Shown here: piece by piece, positions 1-10,639 of the stretch | Numbering within the stretch: position 1 is the stretch's first letter | Layout: every line of letters starts with the position of its first letter | Source of the DNA: Micropterus salmoides | Lineage: Eukaryota; Chordata; Actinopteri; Centrarchiformes; Centrarchidae | Length of the DNA stretch: 64,000 nucleotides | Reading direction: 5' to 3' | Assembly: GCF_014851395.1 (NCBI RefSeq) | Contig: NW_024044459.1 | Coordinates: forward strand, 18,672,664-18,736,663 | Translations under genes and position numbers: made by a program | Notes under the pieces: generated by a model | What the model saw: only the letters and a program-made list of their open reading frames with translations | Database searches by the model: none | Told to the model about the DNA's origin: nothing

Positions 1-1111
1 TGCGCGAGCCTGGGCACCGTTAAAAATTTCACCCAGATCTGTATAAGTAGGCCTATTACATTGGTCTGCATGTTATTTGGAGTAGCTGAGGCACCCTATG
101 ATGAACATTGTCTTCACTGTCCTTTCTAATTTCTCCCTCACCGTTGATGAATGTAACCCCCAATCCCAAGCCTCCACTCGGCTCTATTTTTCCTTTCTTT
201 TTATTATTACGCTGCTATTTTTTTTAAAGCAGCGTATTGTCAGCGCTGTGAGGAGGCTGGAAGCAGGAGACGGAGGGCCACCGGTGGACATGCTGCTTTT
301 GGCGCAGCCTCTAATTGATATTGAGCGAGCTGCTGGTGAGGAGCGCACAGGGCCACTGCTGGCTAATCTATGCTTTAATCAGCGTGTGTAATAAGAGTGG
401 CGGCACGCTCGGAGAGAAAAGAGACTTACAAGCAACGTCTGTCAGGGTACTGGGGTCTAATTGTCGCGATTAAAGAAAACTAGAAGACTTTGAGATTTTT
501 TTAGAAGGAGGAGAAGGTGTGGAGGTGGGCTTTCCTTCAGCACCACTTGAGCTGAGCCCTCAGGCGCTGTCCAAGGTGCTGAAGTTGTGGATGCCAGAAA
601 CCACGCAGGTGACTGAAACACGGGCCATACACCTGCCATTGTGGACGTAGTAAAAATGTAGGTCTTCGAATCTCTTTAACATCTGGATTCTCGCAAAATA
701 TTGGGCCCATATCGTACAAGGACCTGATCACAATTCTGTTGAGGTAAGCTAATTAGTGAATCAGGCTGCTGTTGTAACGGAACAATCCGTACCGAAGGGA
801 GAGAGAGAGGGAGGAGGGGATGCAGGAGCAGGAGGCAGGCAGGCCGCAGACTGAATAGCAAGCGGAACATTAGAAGAGGTGTGTGCGGGAACACTGTCAG
901 ACAATTAACAGGGCATTAGAGATGACGCACGCATGTAGCCATGCATGCACGCACACATAGGTCGACACAGCCTCACAGATATGGGCACACCTGTTAAAGT
1001 TGTTGCATGCACACATTGGCACATACGCAAGTGCTTGTGTTTGCCGTGTTATAAAGCCAACATTTGTGACTCTTATTATGTTTAATTGTTGTTGACACTG
1101 TCTCATATTCC
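1..1111. other. non-coding, nothing recognised
   Basis: No open frame here resembles a known protein and no RNA gene was seen. The sequence is of mixed composition with short A/T runs. It sits at the left edge of the window, so it could belong to an intron or a distal regulatory region of a gene outside the window. Confidence 0.5.
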
Positions 1112-1300
1112 ATACATTTACACTGACTGGCTTTTATCCAAAGCGACTTACAATTGCTATACATGTCAGAGGTCGCACGCCTCTGGAGCAAAAGGGTTGA
1201 TGTCTTGCTTAGGGACGCATTGGTGATTGGAACCCGAATCTCTCACACCAAAGGCATTTGTCTTATCCACTGCCCCAACACCTAACCACACCATATGTCT
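1112..1300. repeat. fish dispersed repeat ('atccaaagcgacttaca' family)
   Basis: The stretch contains 'tatccaaagcgacttacaat' followed by a segment describing a falling-off 'ttgcttagggac' motif. I recognise this from many teleost genomes as part of a very abundant interspersed repeat. Its class is not clear from one degenerate copy. A short piece with the same beginning ('acatttactcatttggcag') occurs near 61,500. Confidence 0.5.
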
Positions 1301-1639
1301 ATAACACACATTAACAGGATGCAGTCCACTCATCACAAAAACAATTATTCAGAGTAGCAGATTCAACATTTTGAGTGTTTATTGAACGGCTATTGGTTTT
1401 CATTGCATTCAATCGTACAGGTGTTTCTATTTTTCTGGTCACTTAGTGTATGACTGAGAGACGGAGAGAAAGAGGGAGAGAAACAGCGCGTGGCAGCCGA
1501 GCGCCATTTTACACCCAGAGCCTCAGCAAAGCTGCCTGACAGTCTGCCTGCGGCGGAGATTAGCCTCATCTATCCGGTGTCAGTGACGGTCGTGTCCAGA
1601 AAATCACAGCATAAACGGGTCTGAGTGAAGTGTGTGTTT

Positions 1640-1688
<49 letters not shown>
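1640..1688. repeat. (GA)n microsatellite
   Basis: Nearly pure GA dinucleotide run of about 49 bp, purine-only on the plus strand. Confidence 0.95.
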
Positions 1689-1690
<2 letters not shown>

Positions 1691-2770
1691 CAACTGATTA
1701 CTCATACAAACAGACTGAAATAGGCTGCGGTGCTGTGGGAATGTGCGGGGAGGGGAGGGATGAATTGGGTTTCCAAGTGACAGAAACAGAGCACACCTCA
1801 GTCTTCCCCGGCCGGGTCCACTTCCTGTCCCCTGTGCTAACGCTTTGTCCTCTCATCAATCACGCCTGCATGGATTTATATACAGTAGCCTATAAGAACA
1901 ATGCTCATGCTCAGACAACAAACCCGCACCCATTCTTGTTTTGTTTTTGTATAAGTAACGCTGGTGATGTGTAAGTATAAAGCCTGTATTTCAAATATCA
2001 TCGCATAACTGAGGAGGATTTCCCCCCCAACTATGTGAGATATTCATCAGTCCACAAAAATGACAACTTGTCTAACAAAATGATTGATAGCACAAATTGG
2101 AAAGAAATCACGGCACTTTTTAAAAGGTTAGGAGGCACCTGGAATCATTGGCTGATAAAATGATTACACTTACACAAAGTGGATTCTGTAATTTTAAGAG
2201 ATATGACTGATGGGTCCTTGCTGTGGTTGTTATAAATTATATCATGTTTTGAAACTCCTTAGTCGTCTTACTTAACGGCAATCATTTGCAAAATGAAACG
2301 ACGACCAGGAAATTTGACGTTAGACTTTGTAAAGTGAAGAAAACAAATCTGGGGATATAGGTTAAAGCACACAGTAAATTGGATCTAATAAAAGTATAAC
2401 TAGCAGATATTTTTTTAATTAAACCAGTATCTTTGTAGTCAATTTATTATGATTCAGTTATTCAAATTAATAATTCCAAACCTGTAGGCTATTAGAAAAA
2501 AGTAACCTTTATTTTTATTTTTAATATTATGCCTAAATAAATTGAAAAACACACACTGGAGCGTTTCCTCTCTTTATCTGTGCTCCCCATTTGTAACATG
2601 TCTGGCGGGACGGAGAAATGGAGATATCAGGAGCGACCGTATTTATGAGGCTTTCTGACAAATAGGCGCAGTTACGCTCCGCCGGCGCACTGCCTGTTTA
2701 CATAGACCAGCTCCATTTCAGCGCCAGGCGTTTATGGACCGTGTATGTGCGTGTGTATTGACGTGCTTCA

Positions 2771-2804
<34 letters not shown>
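2771..2804. repeat. (TG)n microsatellite
   Basis: TG dinucleotide run of about 34 bp with one early C interruption. Confidence 0.95.
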
Positions 2805-3059
2805 CTTTCACAGATGACCTGATGACCTTGGAGAGGGTCACCTGTGAGGAGGTGATACATCCCGGAGAGACAGAAGACAAACCAGAGCTTTGTAGACGCA
2901 GATAGCTCAAGCAAACCTTCAGCCTGTGAAGCTGCTGAAGTTTTGAAGGTGACTGCTTGATTTTCCCTCATGCATCTGGAAATGCCAACAGTCCTGTATG
3001 CACTCTGCCTCTGCTGGGCTCCGCTGCGCGCTAACTGCCTATTATGACTCATATTGGAA

Positions 3060-3540
3060 CGACCCGGCGTTATTTCCTATACAAATAAAGTGCCTTTGAA
3101 AGAGATTAGAGAAATATGTATGAATTTCAGCTTAATTTATTTGATCATTCCACATTACAAAGCTGCGTAGTGCTCAAATGTGATAACAAGTTTTCAGTTC
3201 CTTTCATTATGTAAGCGAAATTAGACCTCGGTAGGATTTCACTGGGGCGAGGTGGTCCCTGGATGAAATGTAATTTGTGAGGAGAATTTGTTGTATCTGT
3301 CACAAATATTCCCAATTAGCTGCGTAATTATCTGAGGGTTTCTGCAATTACGGCTTAAACCGGTAAATTTGAAGCAGTGGCTGTCCCTAATTGGTGTAGA
3401 TTTGATATTTTGCATATTTGCATAATGAGGAAATTGGGAGGAAATTGTGTTCATCCATTTGTGAAAAATTCTATGAATTTTATGAATCTGAAAGCCATCC
3501 CCTTGCGGTCGGTGACTTTGCCTTAGCTCCCAGAGGAAGC
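3060..3540. promoter_or_regulatory. candidate conserved non-coding enhancer
   Basis: The block has no simple repeat or transposon signature and is dense in homeodomain-type cores: CAATTAG near 3313, GTAATTA near 3324, CTAATTGG near 3387. It also has an exact POU octamer ATTTGCAT at 3416-3423 followed by ATAATGAG. This style is typical of deeply conserved vertebrate developmental enhancers. Conservation itself cannot be seen from one sequence, so the call is inference. Confidence 0.35.
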
Positions 3541-3884
3541 AGGGCGGGGGCGCGCTGGGCACGGTCACGTCTCCATGTGCGCTCCAGAGGCACTCAGGGT
3601 GAAAGCAAGAGCTTTACAGTATTCTCTGCAGGAAATGTTGCAGAAATCCATGTTCTGTAAATAGTAAAGAAAATAAAGTAGTAAAGTAATACATTATAAA
3701 AATATGTTGATTGATATCCAGTCAAGCACAATAGTACTGAGTTGAATGTATAACAATATACATTTGTGATGAAAGTTATGATGGAATTTGCTCTATGCCT
3801 GTGTTCAGATTTATTGTAAGAAAAGGGCCCTGGTTATCTTTTTCTTTTTCTGTCAGTTAACAAACAATATGGCTGTATGGGTTT

Positions 3885-4085
3885 TATTAAGAAGTCTTTG
3901 ATTTTGCCATTAGGTTAATATTAGATAATTCATCCAGATTGGTCTGTGGGACTTAATTATGCATTATCACAGTGTGCTGATTGATATTGAGAAAGCTAAG
4001 TGTTCTATGTAATTGGTAATAAAGAAGGTAATTTTAGAAATTTGTCCAATCAGTGACGATTATGAGGCTGTGAGTAGGTAATGAT
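3885..4085. promoter_or_regulatory. candidate conserved non-coding enhancer
   Basis: The block contains TAATTATGCATTA (3954-3966), a PBX/HOX-like TGATTGAT (3978-3985) and CCAATCAG (4046-4053) within 100 bp. It carries no repeat signature. This is an enhancer-like composition, not proof of function. Confidence 0.33.
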
Positions 4086-4744
4086 GTTAACCCTAGTCCA
4101 CCTCTAGCATATCAAATATTAAATATAATACGCTCTACAAAAAGAGGAAAAACCCTGTTCACACACATTAACATTATTAGAAAAATCTCTAGTTGCTGAA
4201 GTTAATGAAACTTAAAAAAAAAGCTCAGGTATAGTCAGACACTCCACCTCTGAGGTGTTTCTTCGATGCAATGTTACATGAAGGCTCCACCTGGTAATAG
4301 TGGTGGTGGAGTGTGTGTCCTCCGCATGTAAGGGCTTTAGCCCACTGAGAGCCGTATATCAGAAAGCAGTAAAAGAGAGAAGCTGAGAGCACTGATGAAT
4401 GTCTGAGAGATAGATGTGTTAAGTGACCTTGGTACATTACACTCTCCTTCAAAGCTGGAGCAATGAAGATTACTATGGTTTTATCTCGCCATGCCAAGTG
4501 TGCTTGTGTGTGTATGTGTGTTTGTATCTTTGCCACTTCTCCAAGTCTGTCCAGGCAAGAATTATAGCTTAACATAAACTACAGGTCCTAAGCTTTTCAT
4601 CTTTTTCCTTCTTTTTTCCCCTTTTGTGAGCATGTTTGCAAATGTATATAACTTTGTTTAAATCATTTAATTATATTTGAAATACTTCATTGAAATATTA
4701 AAAGTAAGAGCTTAACGTCTATCCCATGAACCAACAGTTTGCTT

Positions 4745-4965
4745 TTTAATGTAACTAATAAGGATTTTAATGATCAATTAATCTGCTGATTATTTTCTCA
4801 TTCAATAAAGGAAATGTTTGGTCATCTCACATTTGAAAAGCTAGAACCAGAAAAGTTTTGGCATCATAAACGACTGAAATGATGAATTAATTACCAAAAT
4901 AGTTTCAGATTAATCTTTTGCGCAAATGACTATTTGTTGCAGCTCTATCCTAATGGGTTTTTTTT
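4745..4965. repeat. degenerate fish MITE-like repeat (same family as 24,226 and 26,311)
   Basis: The block starts with an AT-rich arm containing 'atcaattaatctgctgatta' and 'ttttctcattcaata' and closes with 'caaatgactatttgttgcag'. The middle has 'aaaagctagaaccagaaaag'. I recognise this layout as a common teleost short DNA-transposon-like repeat whose ends are imperfect inverted ATTAATC-rich arms. This copy is internally shortened. The fragments flanking the L2 insertion at 24.3-26.3 kb belong to the same family. Confidence 0.5.
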
Positions 4966-5094
4966 CATCTTGACCACAGAATAATATGGAAAGATCTCTT
5001 AAAATAAAATTGTAGTTTCTGAAAAAGAGACACTGAAGCCCTACAAGGTTTTACTGGACAGTTGCAATTTGAACATTGTGCACATGGTGAGAAA

Positions 5095-5420
5095 AATTTG
5101 GAGACTGTCAGTAGAGACCCTGAATTTACTGCAACCGTGGTTTTATTAAGAGGGAAGAAAGCGAGCTAAAAACAAACACAATCATAATGATTTATGGGAG
5201 GGACATCGCACAAAATATCCTTCTTTAATATTCACAGGCAGCTCATAAAATAGGCTGCATAATAATTTCACCATTTCATGGGATATTAGACCATAATGAC
5301 CACAGTCCACCCCTCTACACCCCACAGCCCTACACATACAGATATCCACCTCAACCCCTGGGCAGACCAGTGTCGGGGCTAATTTATAGGCGAAAATGAA
5401 AGGCAAGATCAATGTAATGG
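5095..5420. promoter_or_regulatory. candidate conserved non-coding enhancer
   Basis: The block contains ATCATAATGATTTATGGGAG (5181-5200), a HOX/CDX-type TTTATGG core, plus CATAATAATTT and CATAATGACC. It has no repeat signature and lies between microsatellites. Function is inferred from composition only. Confidence 0.3.
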
Positions 5421-5671
5421 CTCCTTACAGCCAGGAGATGTTATTCACACTATCACTCCAAGGGTTCAGAAAGAGGTAGATTTGGAAACAAGAAGGAATG
5501 TGGATTGAAGAAGAGAGCAGGTTGAAAGACAGACAGAGAGAGACTAAACATATCAACATGGGGATAGGAGAGCTTACAGCACACATAAATGTTTTTTTCC
5601 AGGGAAAAAACAACAGCAGCCAAGAATGTGTTCCCAATGAATCTACAACTACAAGCCTGAACAAATAGAAT

Positions 5672-5697
5672 CACACACACACACACACACAAACACA
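5672..5697. repeat. (CA)n microsatellite
   Basis: CA dinucleotide run of about 26 bp, ending in an AAACACA variant. Confidence 0.9.
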
Positions 5698-5962
5698 GTG
5701 GCAACAACAGCAGCAGCTGAAACTGGCGTATTCTACTCTTTGAGTTAATGGGAATAAAATACCTCAGTGGATGAGTGCAGATGTGTTTGATACAAATAGT
5801 CATTTTCCTATTTGCTGCCTCATTGGGCATGATGAATGATGGAAGTCATGGAGGCGGTGTGATAAATGGCAGCACCTTGGCTCTACTGCATGGCCTATTG
5901 ATTCTCCTTCTTTATTACCCCTCCAACCCAGCTGGCTGCTCTGCCACCCCCCTACCTCCCCC

Positions 5963-6034
5963 CACACACATACACGTGCATGCACGTGCAGGCGCGTGCG
6001 CGCACACACACACACACACACACGCACACACACA
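5963..6034. repeat. alternating purine-pyrimidine tract (CA/CG), Z-DNA-prone
   Basis: About 72 bp alternate purine and pyrimidine almost without a break, with a single slip at 5990-5991. The tract mixes CA, TG and CG steps, including GCGCGTGCGCGC at 5992-6003. CG-containing alternating runs are the classic Z-DNA-forming type. A purine-rich stretch (6069-6150) follows. Confidence 0.85.
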
Positions 6035-6159
6035 AAACATGCAACACATGCATATTCGGCGATACACAGAGCAAGGGAAGATGATGAGAGGCAGCAAGAG
6101 AAAGAGGCAAAGAAAAAGTAATAAGGAGGTTGGAGGAAGGGTGAAGAGAGCATAACAGA

Positions 6160-7309
6160 ACTGTGTTTTCATATTTATGGTTAACAAAGCCATGAGATGG
6201 TTGGCTCCAATGGAAATCTTCATCCAGAGGATGAGATACAAACCAAAAAATAAGAAGCAAAAAACATAGAGATGACTCAATTAGTGTTGAAAGTGTTTTG
6301 TGAAGGTGATTCAATCGTCCTGAAAATGTTTGGTTCATTTATAAATTCAAAGCTGTCAAAGACTGAATAGTTTGATGAGGGATTGGCCTGCGTGTACAAC
6401 ACCATCAGTCACACAGACAAAGCGGGCAGGATAAATCAGTGATATGACCATTTACTGAGCTCTTCATCATGAGGTAATGAGGGTAATATCCTCCTCTGCA
6501 CAGCAACACCCAAGCAGGTTTCAAACAGGTACGAGCTCCAACTACCTTTACTGTACTCACTGAAAACACACAACCATACCGTCAACATGGTGGAGTAATG
6601 TTTCAGTAGCAGCGACAGGAGTATTCTGCGCAACAATATGTGCAGAGATGAGCCAAGAAGACAACTTCCTGTTGGACAGCAGGAAGTGACACGGGTCGGA
6701 GGGAATGTGGTGACAGGCATGTCAAAGATGAATCAAGGAAATGTCTCTATCCTCACTGTCACAAAAAAGACAGTGGCTTCATCTCTCCAAAGGATTACGA
6801 AAAAACAGAGTGATCAAACTGCGCTGACCTCTCAGACTTCAATTTACCTGCTGCATCTCCTTGACCTTGAACCATACAGAGATAATAATTCAGGGTCTTG
6901 GGCAGGTGATAAATGGTTTGTGTGCATGTGTGCACGTGAATGTGTCTCTCTGTGTGTCCATATCTAATTCACAAAAGCGAAAACAAATGGAGAGGCAGGG
7001 AGCTAGACAAACAGAGGCAAAGCACACGCGCACACACACACACACAATAAGAAACACACCTGCTACCACTAATCTCGATTGTGTAATGTACTAGATTGTA
7101 ACAGAAATTGCAATTTTTCAATTCTGATCAACTTTGTTCCACTAGGTTGCAGAATAATAGAATCTTTTTTTGGTCTGTTGCATCATTCAATGTTTGCAAT
7201 ATGTTGCTTTTACTTTTCCATTATTCAGATCCAACTGTCAGTGGTTAAATATGGTGGCTTACTGTACTGAATGTTTTTTGGTCCCTCTTTCTTATACAGG
7301 GTATATAAG
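6160..7309. other. non-coding, nothing recognised
   Basis: Short open frames run in several directions but none has a recognisable domain or convincing splice context. A short CA run is present near 7025-7046. Confidence 0.45.
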
Positions 7310-8045
7310 TAGTAACTAATGGTTAAGTAATAATTTTTGTATCGATTAGACAGAAGCCATTAAGAACAAGGTTGAAAAATCTCTTTGGCTTATATTTACC
7401 TTTTTTTGTTGGTAATGATTCACTTATAAATGTTGGCAAAACCTTAATAAACACCCATGAGTATCTCTCTAACAAACCATCGAGTCTTAGCAAAACTGCA
7501 AAATAAAAATATTCCATTAGTCCTGAAACAAAAATGTCACTTAATTAAAATAAGTATCATTATCATATTTATTTGTATTAATTGGCAATCCTGAAGTTGT
7601 CCTAATTAATGGTCATTAATAAAAATGTATTAACTATTAATGAAGCCATTCGTTACAACCTATGAACCCTCCATAAGGGGTGTCTTATTAGAAATAACTT
7701 TTTTAGATAACCTGCCAACCCCATTAATAAGTACTGTATAGACAATATGAATAGATATATGTCTATACACTACTAACAAGATATAGATATTATTAATGGT
7801 TTATAACAACATAAATGTAGTTGTAACCCGATAAAATATAATTATAATCAGATAAGATGTTGTTATAATTCCTCCTGTGGGCAGATAATGAATGACAATA
7901 TAGTAAAAGACAGTTGTAATATTGGATATATGTAATATATGTAATTGTTGACAAATACTGTACTTTGATAAACATTTAATTGTCCTTTTATCTGCTTATA
8001 ACTATGTTGTAGTGTGTTATAAAACATTTATTAGACGTTTCAAGA
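7310..8045. repeat. AT-rich degenerate dispersed repeat, probable
   Basis: Very AT-rich sequence with repeated TAATTAAT, TTATAAC and TATTAATG words, and the phrase 'ataaggggtgtcttattaga' near 7673-7692. I recognise that phrase from an abundant teleost repeat that reads '...aaggggtgtctaattaga...'. Boundaries and class cannot be set here. Confidence 0.4.
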
Positions 8046-8224
8046 GAGATAGTAAATGCAAAAATAGCAAATCTTTCGTATGTATATAGCACATGTCAAC
8101 ACAGGTCAACACAGCTTGGGGAGCTCAGTTTTTTGTGCTATGCATTTATGCTCACAATGTGAGTGTGTGTGTGTGTGTAGGCGCCATGAGCATGTGCATG
8201 TACATGTGCGGGCTTGATGGCTTC

Positions 8225-8395
8225 CACCTCACGCTGCCTGCTTTAAAAGTCCATTTGGACTCCTGCCTACAATCACCTTCTCATCGTCGCTGTGGTAACG
8301 GAGCCAGGCCTAATTAGTATGCATTATCAATTAACAAACTTAATAGCCGGCAGATTGATTAGATCCTCAGTTATAGGGGCAGAACTCAGGCGAAA
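8225..8395. promoter_or_regulatory. candidate conserved non-coding enhancer
   Basis: The block has clustered homeodomain cores: TAATTAGTATGCATTATC from 8311, then CAATTAAC, CTTAATAG and GATTGATTAGATC (8352-8364). It is not repetitive and lies just left of a long TC/AC microsatellite. Confidence 0.35.
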
Positions 8396-8434
8396 CATGG
8401 AATGAAAAATAATCATACACGCGGGCTTGCATGC

Positions 8435-8489
<55 letters not shown>

Positions 8490-8501
8490 GGTACACACAC
8501 A

Positions 8502-8540
<39 letters not shown>
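8435..8540. repeat. compound (CT)n-(AC)n microsatellite
   Basis: About 42 bp of CT repeats pass directly into about 60 bp of AC repeats with two small interruptions. The first part is a mirror-type polypyrimidine tract and the second alternates purine and pyrimidine. Confidence 0.95.
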
Positions 8541-8541
<1 letters not shown>

Positions 8542-8924
8542 AGCAGCTCACTAACCTTCTCCTCCTCCTCACTTGTGTAATTACTGTATGCATATGGCGG
8601 AGTGGATTGGGAATGAGGCAGAGTGAGGTTTTAAATAAACCTTCAGCTTATAATGAGTCAGGCCGCCATGGCTAGTTTAGCTCTGATTGTGCTCCACTCT
8701 TAATGAATGACAAACCTTCTCTGCTGCACATGCATGCATGCACACACACAAACACGGAGACTGTTAAACTGTGTATCAGTACAACAAAGACGTGCAGCGT
8801 TTGAAGAAATGTATAGGGTGCTTTTTTTCTTTTACTCCCACATACATCCACACATTCACCATGCACAGTGTATACACGCTCACAGGGATATAGACACACA
8901 AACTCGTACCCACACACACTGAGA

Positions 8925-9010
8925 ATGTAATCAGGCGTTAGGTTTACCCTCCTATCAGTCTAATGGAGGTTAATGAATGATTAGGTCTAATAATTTTAGA
9001 GTAGAGCTCT
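8925..9010. promoter_or_regulatory. candidate enhancer-like block
   Basis: Short non-repetitive block with TGTAATCAGG, GGTTAATGAATGATTAGG and CTAATAATTT within 85 bp. Enhancer-like by homeodomain core density only. Confidence 0.22.
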
Positions 9011-9019
9011 AGCTCAGCC

Positions 9020-10590
9020 ACACGATGCATCAAAAGCTTAACAGAGTGAGAACGTGAGCAACAAGAAACAAACTCACCATCAATATGTTGTGATGTTGAC
9101 ATGAGAGCAAAGGAGAAAAGGACTAAACATGAGCGTAAAACATTATCTTTAAAAATCATTAAAATGATCAAAACATTTTTTAAAAATGTTTGTGCTGTCC
9201 ATGGTGCTGAGATACTTCAGTTCAAAGTTGAAAGTTAGGGTAAAAATATTCTGCTGATAAAATAAATTAGGTAAGAATATTTGCCTAATGTTTTTTGTTT
9301 AAACAAACATTTCAGTTTGAAAGAACAGGCAGAAACAGGGTATCAAGAGAGTTAAACATTTTTTTACTTTTTCTTTCTTTTTCTTTCTTTAGATAAAACA
9401 AAGTAGTGATTATTTTCCTTAAAATCATTTATTATTCACTCTCTCTGTGACATCATGAAATGTGACTCGTTAAAATATGTGTCTGACAAAAGTACCATTC
9501 AAGATACCAACAAAAGTAATTAAAACTTAATTTCAAATAAAACCTGCTCCTCCTAAATGATCCAGTTTGGATCTGGTCAGCCTAACTGCAGGTTTCATAT
9601 TTCTATTGGTATGAATCATTTTTCATGGTCTATGAAAACGATAGATCTGACACCAAAACATACTGAGGCTATGTCTACAATAGGTATTTTTATATGACCT
9701 CTAACTCAGAATTGTTGTGGAATATTGATGGTTTGCTAAAACGAACTATGGGCAATAGTTGATCATCAGCACTATGATATGGGTTTCCTTCCTAAGCTCT
9801 GGCTTCTAAATGCAGGACTATAGCGCATAGGGCCAGTATAGAACCAGTGACCTACCACATCAGTTAAAGGCCAATTCATGGGCATTAAAATGCAAACGCG
9901 CGCATATTTCAAAGTGTTAAATTTTATGAAGCATTTAAAGCACCATCCCTCCAGTAGTAAATCCTAATGGTCTTATTTCCTATTCATAATATTCATACTT
10001 GACACCTCTAAGCAGCGACATTAAAAATGTTTGCATCTCCACCAACTTGGAGGTTGAAATTAAACTGAGTTTGGCAGTGAAGACATACATATTTACACAT
10101 AATCACACACATGGACAGGGAGACACAAAACGCACACACATACACAGTGTGACTTTAGTGCAGATGTGCGCCTGGTCTCCTCTGCTGCATTGTGGCCCAG
10201 TTTGCAGCCATCTCCCTCTGATGTATAACTCGTTGTCCAAGCCTTAATGTTGATTTATTATCCATCCATAAATTAGAAAAATATGTTTGAGAATTCCGTG
10301 GCGCAGCCAGGCTCTGCGGACCGTCTGGGGATTGGCTGACGTGTCAGAGGCGCATATTGGCTCGCCAGGCAGCCTTTTGTTTCCCTGCACCAGCAGGCAT
10401 TTAATGAGTGCTGATGGCTTAAGGTAAATGTGTTAGGACAGACAGCAACAACAGCCACAAAAACAGCCCTCTACATAGGAGAGATGTAGTCCCACTCACT
10501 AGCAGAAACCTGCTCCTTTGCTTTACAGACATCTGTGCATATTAAACCACAACAAGATTTTCATCATAAATCACTTCAATGTTTTTTGTA
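9020..10590. other. non-coding, nothing recognised
   Basis: AT-rich sequence without recognisable genes. It includes a short CTTT-rich stretch near 9363-9392. Part of 10,190-10,420 has homeodomain-like words but no clear cluster. Confidence 0.45.
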
Positions 10591-10632
10591 AAGAGTCAAA
10601 TAAAGTTTCACAAGAGTCAAATAAAGTTTCAC
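10591..10632. repeat. 21-bp tandem duplication
   Basis: A 21-bp unit beginning 'aagagtcaaataaagtttca' is present twice, head to tail and without mismatch. A young slippage or microhomology duplication is the simplest explanation. Confidence 0.9.
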
Positions 10633-10639
10633 AAGCAGC

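Larger units (their letters stand above)
1301..3059. other. non-coding with two microsatellites
   Basis: There is a (GA)n run at 1640-1688 and a (TG)n run at 2771-2804. Open frames here are short or run through the repeats, so I call no gene. The 2,570-2,700 part is GC-richer and less repetitive than its surroundings but carries no recognisable signal. Confidence 0.5.
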
